This document shows, piece after piece, positions 8,016 to 12,240 of a stretch of 12,240 bases of DNA. Positions within the stretch are counted from its first letter, which is position 1. The number at the start of each line of letters is the position of its first letter. The notes under the pieces were generated by a model. That model was not told the origin of the DNA and searched no databases. It was given only the letters and a program-made list of their open reading frames with translations. The position numbers and the translations under genes are program-made. Source of the stretch: Bacteroidales bacterium (GTDB taxonomy: Bacteria > Bacteroidota > Bacteroidia > Bacteroidales > Muribaculaceae). The stretch is from the NCBI GenBank assembly GCA_004553485.1, contig SFLG01000049.1:1-12240 (forward strand), given 5' to 3'.

Positions 8016-9533
8016 ATGTCACAATCCGACGGCGGAGACAACTCTTCATACGACAGGGAGCGGCAGCAGCTGCTCGACGAATTTGCTGCGGCACTGCGGG
8101 CGCGTCACGAAAATCCCGGCTCGGAGCCATGGTTCAGCGAGGATGACCTCGTTGATGTGTTTGACTTTGCCGGCGATGTCGGCAACGACTATCTGCGTGC
8201 CGAGGCGCTGATGTGGGGGGCGCGAACCTTCCCCGAGTCGGAGCGCCTGTTCGAGCGGCGCGGGGTGTTCTACTCGGATGTGCTGTCCGACAAGGATGTG
8301 GAGGAGTTTACCTCGGCTAATCCCGGCACGGTGACGTTCCTGACCTCGCTGCTCGACCTGCGCGCGCGCAACCTGGGGCAAGAGGGCACGCGGGTTGAGC
8401 TGGAGCGCCTGATGACGGAGTACCGCGACCTCGACGACGAGGAGGCCATCCAGCTGGTCAACCTGGCAGCCGACACGGGCAACCTCGACTGGATGATGGA
8501 CAACCTGGACATGCTGCGCAAGAAGGTGCAGTACGAGTCGGTGCTGCTTTATGAAATCGGTGCCGACGCTGTCGAGCTCAACCGTCCCGCTTACGGGGAG
8601 GTGGTGTTTTCGATGCTGGTGGAGAAGGAACCGTACAATGCCGACTTCTGGGCGTGTCTGGGGCAGGCACAGGTCCAGCTGGGCAAGTTCGCCAGTGCCT
8701 CCGAGTCGGTGGATATGGCGCTTGCCATCGACCCGTCGTATATGGAGGCGATACAAATCAAGGCCCAGCTGCTGTCGAAGCAGACGGTGCCCGACCCCTT
8801 GCCCGAGCTGAAGGAGCTGTTGCGGAAGTTCCCGGATAACGCGACAATAGCGCAGTATTACCTTGAAAGACTGTGCTCGAACATCCGCAATTTTGTCAAC
8901 ATCCCCGTGGAGATTGTCAGCGAGGCCGGGCGGTTGCTCGAAAAATTCCCCGACAACTCCACCATCATTAGCTACTATGTCGCACTGACGCCGTACGAGC
9001 ACACAATAGAGTACCTCGACCGGATGTGGAAGGAGTGGAGCGGCGACGACAGCATGCAACACTGGCGCGAGTGGGCCGAGTTTTACCTTGTCAACGGTCT
9101 GCTGAACGGCACGCTGGCTGTTGTGCGCACTGTCCTGCGCAATTCTCCGCTGGCAAAGACTGAGCTCATGCCCGAGCTGGAGGCGCAGACCATCCTGTGC
9201 ATGCTGTTGCAGCGCTGGGAGGAGACGGAGCAGGCAGCAGAGGAGTTCCGCGAGACGCTGGGTGCCCTATCGTCAGTAATCTCCATCGCCCTGATATACG
9301 CACAGATGCACCTGCACCAGTATTCAAAGGCTTACAAAACCTTTGAGCAGCTCGAGCGCAACGAGTACCGCCAAAACTTCGTGGCCAGGTCGATGAGCCG
9401 CTGGGCCCCCGTCGACGCCCTCTTCGATATGGGCGTCTCGCTCTTCGTCGACCGCTTCCGCTGGCACTACTTCACCCGCAACCCCAAAAAAGCCGACAAA
9501 TTCGACCCCCTCCACATCTTCGACTTCCAGTAA
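8016..9533 (+). CDS. TPR-like helical repeat protein, function unknown
   Basis: This is a 505-residue, acidic, apparently cytoplasmic protein built of helix pairs; no signal peptide or membrane segment is visible. The clearest tetratricopeptide unit is at about 209-242 (FWACLGQAQVQLGKFASASE, then a DP ending), with helix pairs on either side: leader helices at 15-90, pairs at 140-205, a second DP/FPDN-punctuated series at 262-320 (FPDNATIAQYYLERL and FPDNSTIISYYVAL), and C-terminal pairs at 388-448. The C-terminus is basic and aromatic (RFRWHYFTRNPKKADKF near 480-496). Such repeats bind other proteins, but no partner is indicated. I found no good promoter in 7951-8015; transcription might come from read-through past the glnS hairpin or from a weak promoter. 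Codon use is GC-rich like the genes before it. I do not recognise a named family. Confidence 0.8.
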   Translation: MSQSDGGDNSSYDRERQQLLDEFAAALRARHENPGSEPWFSEDDLVDVFDFAGDVGNDYLRAEALMWGARTFPESERLFERRGVFYSDVLSDKDVEEFTSANPGTVTFLTSLLDLRARNLGQEGTRVELERLMTEYRDLDDEEAIQLVNLAADTGNLDWMMDNLDMLRKKVQYESVLLYEIGADAVELNRPAYGEVVFSMLVEKEPYNADFWACLGQAQVQLGKFASASESVDMALAIDPSYMEAIQIKAQLLSKQTVPDPLPELKELLRKFPDNATIAQYYLERLCSNIRNFVNIPVEIVSEAGRLLEKFPDNSTIISYYVALTPYEHTIEYLDRMWKEWSGDDSMQHWREWAEFYLVNGLLNGTLAVVRTVLRNSPLAKTELMPELEAQTILCMLLQRWEETEQAAEEFRETLGALSSVISIALIYAQMHLHQYSKAYKTFEQLERNEYRQNFVARSMSRWAPVDALFDMGVSLFVDRFRWHYFTRNPKKADKFDPLHIFDFQ

Positions 9534-9549
9534 CCAAGGGCCGCCCGGT

Positions 9550-9639
9550 AGCTAAGGTAGATAAAATAGCTATATTAGCAGAGACGGTTACCGAAGCTAT
9601 AATAGCTAAATTAGCTATATTAGCTAAACCATCTAAAAA
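9550..9639 (+). repeat. array of about ten degenerate 9-bp repeats
   Basis: In strict 9-base phase the segment reads as ten units, mostly variants of AGCTAWATT: AGCTAAGGT, AGATAAAAT, AGCTATATT, AGCAGAGAC, GGTTACCGA, AGCTATAAT, AGCTAAATT, AGCTATATT, AGCTAAACC, ATCTAAAAA. Units four and five are poor matches. Nine bases is three codons: one plus-strand frame stays open through the array to a TAA at 9656 and reads as repeated [LIV]-A-[KI] triplets, but it has no ATG. It lies between the TPR gene and the four-helix-bundle pseudogene. Confidence 0.8.
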
Positions 9640-9672
9640 TATTACCACAACCACCTAAACAACAAACAGCCC

Positions 9673-10310
9673 ATGAATACCAATGATTTTGTAAAACCTA
9701 AAAGCAGTTACAAAAAGCTTTTTGTTTTTCAAAAATCAGAGGCTATATATGACTTGACATATCATTTTCTGCAAGGGCACATCGCAAAATCAGACCGTAC
9801 CTACGACCAGATGCTACAAGCTGCCGGTCAGGCAAGCAAAATATTGTCGAGGGAAGAGCGGACGCAGGATCGTCTGCCGAAATGGAGACAAAGCTGTTTG
9901 GTGTTGCACGAGGGAGCCTGCATGAATTGCTAAATGACTATGAAGATTATATGCGAACCCGTATAATACCAATGTGGAACAACAGCCATCCAAGATACAC
10001 GGCTCTGCTTATAACTAGTAAGACGCATAACGATACAGTTTATTACACATTTCTGATACCCAAAATGAGTGATGAGGAATACTGCAACCTTATGCTTACT
10101 TAAATCCATCAGACAATTTCAATGCTTGACAAGATGATTGATAAAATTAAGCGCGACTTCCTCCAAAAAGGTGGCATCATAGAGCAAATGTACCATGCCC
10201 GCACCTCCTCAAAATACTATCAGAGTAATCCAACAACAAGTCAGTCAGCCGATACCTCTAACTCCTCTAATAACATCGTCTCCCGCGATATCGCTAAAAA
10301 CATCGTCTAA
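9673..10310 (+). pseudogene. four-helix-bundle suffix-domain protein, frameshifted and interrupted
   Basis: Three reading-frame pieces join into one protein of a Bacteroidetes family with the S23/Avd-like four-helix-bundle fold. Piece one (9673 onward) ends its match at QMLQAA. The match resumes one frame over as RSGKQNIVEG at 9825, so one base (probably a C of a CCC run) is missing at about 9823-9826. That frame continues through GSLHELLNDYEDYM and KTHNDT to a TAA at 10101-10103. The same frame then goes on as IHQTISMLDKMIDKIKRDFL and KGGIIEQMYHAR, so the TAA probably replaced a Leu TTA. A low-complexity Ser/Asn tail closes it at 10310. As it stands, translation from 9673 stops at 9933, giving 86 residues with a false end. 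The family role is not known to me. Two independent lesions argue for a true pseudogene over a sequencing error. Assignment rests on recall of the family pattern. Confidence 0.8.
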
Positions 10311-10349
10311 TCCTCCAAATCCCCCTCTTTTAACATCAAATCACCCATT

Positions 10350-11363
10350 ATGCGTAACATCCTTTTAACCTTAGTTTGTGCGACACTGTTTGTCGGAGGT
10401 GTCGTGTCTCGCGCTCAGGCCAGGCCTCAACAGGAAAATGTTGATGAGCTGCAGGATTCAACCGTTTCCGTTGTCGCCTATTTCTCCAAAAACGATACAC
10501 TCGTTTATTGGATTGATAACTCCCGTTGGAAATTTACCCCGACGGACACTGTCCAGACGGGGCTGGTTTCTGCAAAAGTCAGGTTAACGGTAGTGGACTC
10601 CACCGCTACCGGCTACAAGATGGATTACACTTTCCTGGAGATCAAAAGTGATTCCGTCGAAAACTCGTCGCTGAGCAAGTTTCAAAATGCCGTCACTGAG
10701 AAATTGGAACAAAAGATTGTCGGCAACACTATCAGTTTTGAAACCGATGAGTTTGGCGCCATTACCAAAATCAATAATTTTGATAAGGTAAAACAGCATG
10801 CCAAGACTCTTTTCAGTGAAGGAATTGACGAAATGTACAAAGTACCCGAAATTGCCAAGCTGAAGGACGAAACAAACATTGACCTGAAGGCTATGGCGAA
10901 AAACATCGATACGGACAAACTTGTAGACAGTTATCTCGAAGAGCTGAAGTTGCTATTCGCCTATCATGGTCTGGCATTCGCTATAGGCCAGTCACATGGA
11001 CATCAGGACGCCACCAACGAGAATTATGAAAACGATACCTATACTACAGTCACAGTAGACCCCGAAAGTTACAATTATTCTGTCGAAGTAGAGGCTTTCA
11101 GCTTAATCCCCAGGGAGGGCGTAAAAGAGGTGCTCGGATATTTTATCGAAGAGTTGAAAAATGACCACCTTAGAAATGCCGTCGGCCACGAGTTGGACAA
11201 CCACATTAATTTTGACGCAGGTGCCATAATAGAATCGCTCTACAGCATCGATTGTCTCGCCAACGGCTGTCCCTTAGGTGTAGTTAGTCAGACCGTAAGT
11301 TCTATCAATGGCTACGGCCAGATCAAACAAACCACCATCAACCTCGACTACGCCAACTATTAA
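10350..11363 (+). CDS. secreted protein of unknown family
   Basis: This 337-residue protein starts with a signal peptide: MRN, a hydrophobic core at 4-19, and RAQA at 21-24 as a likely type I cut site, so it should be periplasmic or exported. No lipobox is seen. The mature N-terminal part (about 38-145) is rich in alternating beta-strand patterns with Asp/Thr turns. Residues 146-215 look helical and lysine/glutamate-rich. A second mixed part runs from about 228 with many Asn and Tyr, and two cysteines (302 and 307) may form a disulfide. I recognise no catalytic motif and no named family; the strand-rich layout is like many uncharacterised Bacteroidetes envelope proteins. The base composition is AT-richer than in the genes before 9.5 kb. 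It begins 39 bases after the broken four-helix gene, and I see no convincing promoter of its own. Confidence 0.75.
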   Translation: MRNILLTLVCATLFVGGVVSRAQARPQQENVDELQDSTVSVVAYFSKNDTLVYWIDNSRWKFTPTDTVQTGLVSAKVRLTVVDSTATGYKMDYTFLEIKSDSVENSSLSKFQNAVTEKLEQKIVGNTISFETDEFGAITKINNFDKVKQHAKTLFSEGIDEMYKVPEIAKLKDETNIDLKAMAKNIDTDKLVDSYLEELKLLFAYHGLAFAIGQSHGHQDATNENYENDTYTTVTVDPESYNYSVEVEAFSLIPREGVKEVLGYFIEELKNDHLRNAVGHELDNHINFDAGAIIESLYSIDCLANGCPLGVVSQTVSSINGYGQIKQTTINLDYANY

Positions 11364-11426
11364 CATACGGCATAAACCTGTCAATGTCCTAAGCCAACGC
11401 ACACCCTGCATGGAAGGCCCGCATGT

Positions 11427-11447
11427 CGCAGAGGCTGCGCCTATTTT
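11427..11447 (+). terminator. possible terminator after the secreted-protein gene
   Basis: CGCAG at 11427-11431 pairs with CTGCG at 11435-11439 around an AGG loop, followed by CCTATTTT. It is a short GC-rich stem with a modest T run, 63 bases after the stop at 11363. The stem is only 5 bp, so this is tentative. Confidence 0.3.
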
Positions 11448-11972
11448 GACACAGTCTCCCTTGTTATGACACAGACAACCTTTAGCTCGTCGAAGAGTAG
11501 CTCGACAATCTCGATAAATTTCATCGTGCCCCAATCGTGGCCCAATATGTTCGATAAACAGTTGCGCTATTTGGAATGGCCGCTTCTTGATGGCGAACAT
11601 TCTTTGCATAGTAACGCGACAAGTCGATTGCGCGGGGGTAAGGTCATCGCTTTAGCGCTTTAGACCTTGTGGAGAAAGAATTTACCGTGCATCATGCCTT
11701 TGAAGTGAGGATTTCTACCAAGGCGAGCAACATGGAAACATGTGTGTTCCGTCGGTTACGATCTCGGCAGTAATTTGCCTCATAATCGTTGATTTTACAC
11801 GTATTCGGCGATTACTACTCAATTCCTTATTGGGTACTCCCACATACGTTTTGCACAAAGAAAATCGATTACCGTTTGGTTATCGGCCTTTGGCCGCTTT
11901 CGCTGCACAGAAGAGAAAGAAATCCGACGGCTCTATCCTCGAACTCCGAAATTGAATCTACCTGCGATACCT

Positions 11973-12001
11973 TTTTTACGGAGGCTGGAGTAACGTAAAA
12001 A
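11973..12001. repeat. 8-bp inverted repeat, possible bidirectional terminator
   Basis: TTTTTACG at 11973-11980 and CGTAAAAA at 11994-12001 are perfect inverted copies around a 13-base loop. The T/A-rich outer arms would give a T run on either strand after the stem. It lies between the gene-poor block and the promoter of the last gene. A chance occurrence is possible. Confidence 0.3.
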
Positions 12002-12071
12002 TACTTTCCTCTGGCGAGTGCCGTAAGATTCGCGACTGCTGCATCTTCCGCGTAAACGATTGCGAAGTTTT

Positions 12072-12089
12072 CCTATAATTCCTATAATT
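12072..12089 (+). repeat. two tandem copies of a 9-bp unit
   Basis: CCTATAATT occurs twice in direct succession at 12072-12080 and 12081-12089, 29 bases before the -33 element of the last promoter. It is a small direct repeat with no clear role; its 9-base period matches that of the array at 9550-9639, though the unit differs. Confidence 0.6.
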
Positions 12090-12117
12090 ACTTTTTAACA
12101 CAAAAGTTGCCTCAAGA

Positions 12118-12149
12118 TTTGGATATATACATATATACATATATATTTG
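12118..12149 (+). promoter_or_regulatory. promoter with an octamer-repeat spacer
   Basis: TTTG at 12118-12121 and TATATTTG at 12142-12149 match the Bacteroidetes -33 and -7 boxes in full, with a 20-base spacer. Nearly all of the spacer is an 8-bp tandem repeat: ATATATAC at 12123-12130, ATATATAC at 12131-12138 and ATATATAT at 12139-12146, the last running into the -7 box. Transcription would start near 12156, about 11 bases before the ATG at 12167. Confidence 0.65.
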
Positions 12150-12166
12150 CAGAAAAATTTTGTGAA

Positions 12167-12240
12167 ATGAAAAAACTTCTAATTTTAATTGTCTCATTAG
12201 CTTGGTTTTTCGGTATTGGGCACGCCCAATATTATAACCC
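12167..12240 (+). CDS. start of a secreted protein, cut by the window end
   Basis: Only the first 24 codons are in the window. They encode a textbook signal peptide: MKK, a hydrophobic core (LLILIVSLAWFFGIG), and HAQ with a likely cut after Ala20, then YYN and a Pro from the partial final codon. The product is therefore exported; nothing can be said of its function. The ATG at 12167 is favoured because it directly follows a full-consensus promoter, giving a very short leader, and has an A-rich upstream stretch as is usual in Bacteroidetes. Confidence 0.7.
   Translation, partial: MKKLLILIVSLAWFFGIGHAQYYN

Larger units (their letters stand above)
11364..12117. other. gene-poor stretch, possible decayed or repeated element
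   Basis: No credible intact gene lies between the secreted protein at 10350-11363 and the promoter starting at 12118. Plus-strand frames of 60-70 codons here have no coding character. On the minus strand one frame from about 11740 down to a TAG at 11443-11441 reads like protein (HFKGMMHGKFFLHKV, then TMKFIEIVELLFDELK near the end) but has stops at 11662-11660 and 11569-11567. A second minus-strand frame further upstream is open for about 55 codons (VPNKELSSNRRIRVKS, then MRQITAEIV). The block also holds small hairpins at 11730-11743 (ACATG-GAAA-CATGT) and 11884-11896 (CGGCC-TTT-GGCCG). It may be a decayed gene, an insertion remnant or a dispersed repeat. Confidence 0.35.

Noticed and set aside
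9550..9639. CRISPR array
   Set aside because: Units are 9 bases, contiguous and degenerate, with no spacers and no cas genes.
9530..9658. A -1 frameshift that would extend the TPR protein through the 9-bp array
   Set aside because: The frame is open, but no slippery site is visible at the TPR stop and the natural C-terminus looks complete.
9673..10310. Avd-like accessory protein of a diversity-generating retroelement
   Set aside because: The fold is related, but no reverse transcriptase, template repeat or variable repeat is in the window, and the suffix-domain family is a separate group.

Overview
The window reads as chromosome of a gut-type member of the Bacteroidales; a Muribaculaceae-like genome would fit, but that level is a guess. 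Evidence: four good matches to the Bacteroidetes promoter (-33 TTTG/TTG, 18-22 bp spacer, -7 TAnnTTTG), absence of Shine-Dalgarno sequences, a direct glutaminyl-tRNA synthetase, a fused RibBA, a large LptF/LptG permease with a C-terminal extension, and a four-helix-bundle suffix-domain gene of a type I know from this order. The first 9.5 kb is GC-rich, ordinary and densely coding; from about 9.54 kb the DNA is visibly AT-richer, carries short tandem repeats and a broken gene, and has an 800-base stretch without a convincing gene.

Layout. 6-2652 (minus): an apparent two-gene operon, a secreted AmyE-like GH13 alpha-amylase followed by N-acetylglucosamine-6-phosphate deacetylase (nagA). 2653-2912: divergent promoter region. 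2913-6088 (plus): LptF/LptG-family permease tightly followed by ribBA (8 bp gap), whose start region is duplicated. 6175-7887: glnS with its own promoter, closed by a hairpin terminator at 7914-7950. 8016-9533: cytoplasmic TPR protein of unknown function. 9550-9639: array of about ten degenerate 9-bp repeats. 9673-10310: four-helix-bundle suffix-domain gene broken by a one-base frameshift and a nonsense codon. 10350-11363: secreted protein of unknown family. 11364-12166: no convincing gene, but broken minus-strand frames, small hairpins, and at the end a promoter with an octamer-repeat spacer. 12167 to the window end: first 24 codons of a further secreted protein.

How it works together. The left part is housekeeping: amino-sugar and starch use, LPS transport, riboflavin synthesis and tRNA charging. 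No regulator, susC/susD pair, transposase, phage gene or defence system is visible. The right part looks like accessory DNA with decaying and repeat-rich pieces. I do not see a complete new multi-gene system. The best leads are the promoter spacer made of octamer repeats (a candidate phase-variable switch), the 9-bp periodic DNA around the four-helix-bundle pseudogene, and the gene-free block at 11.4-12.1 kb.
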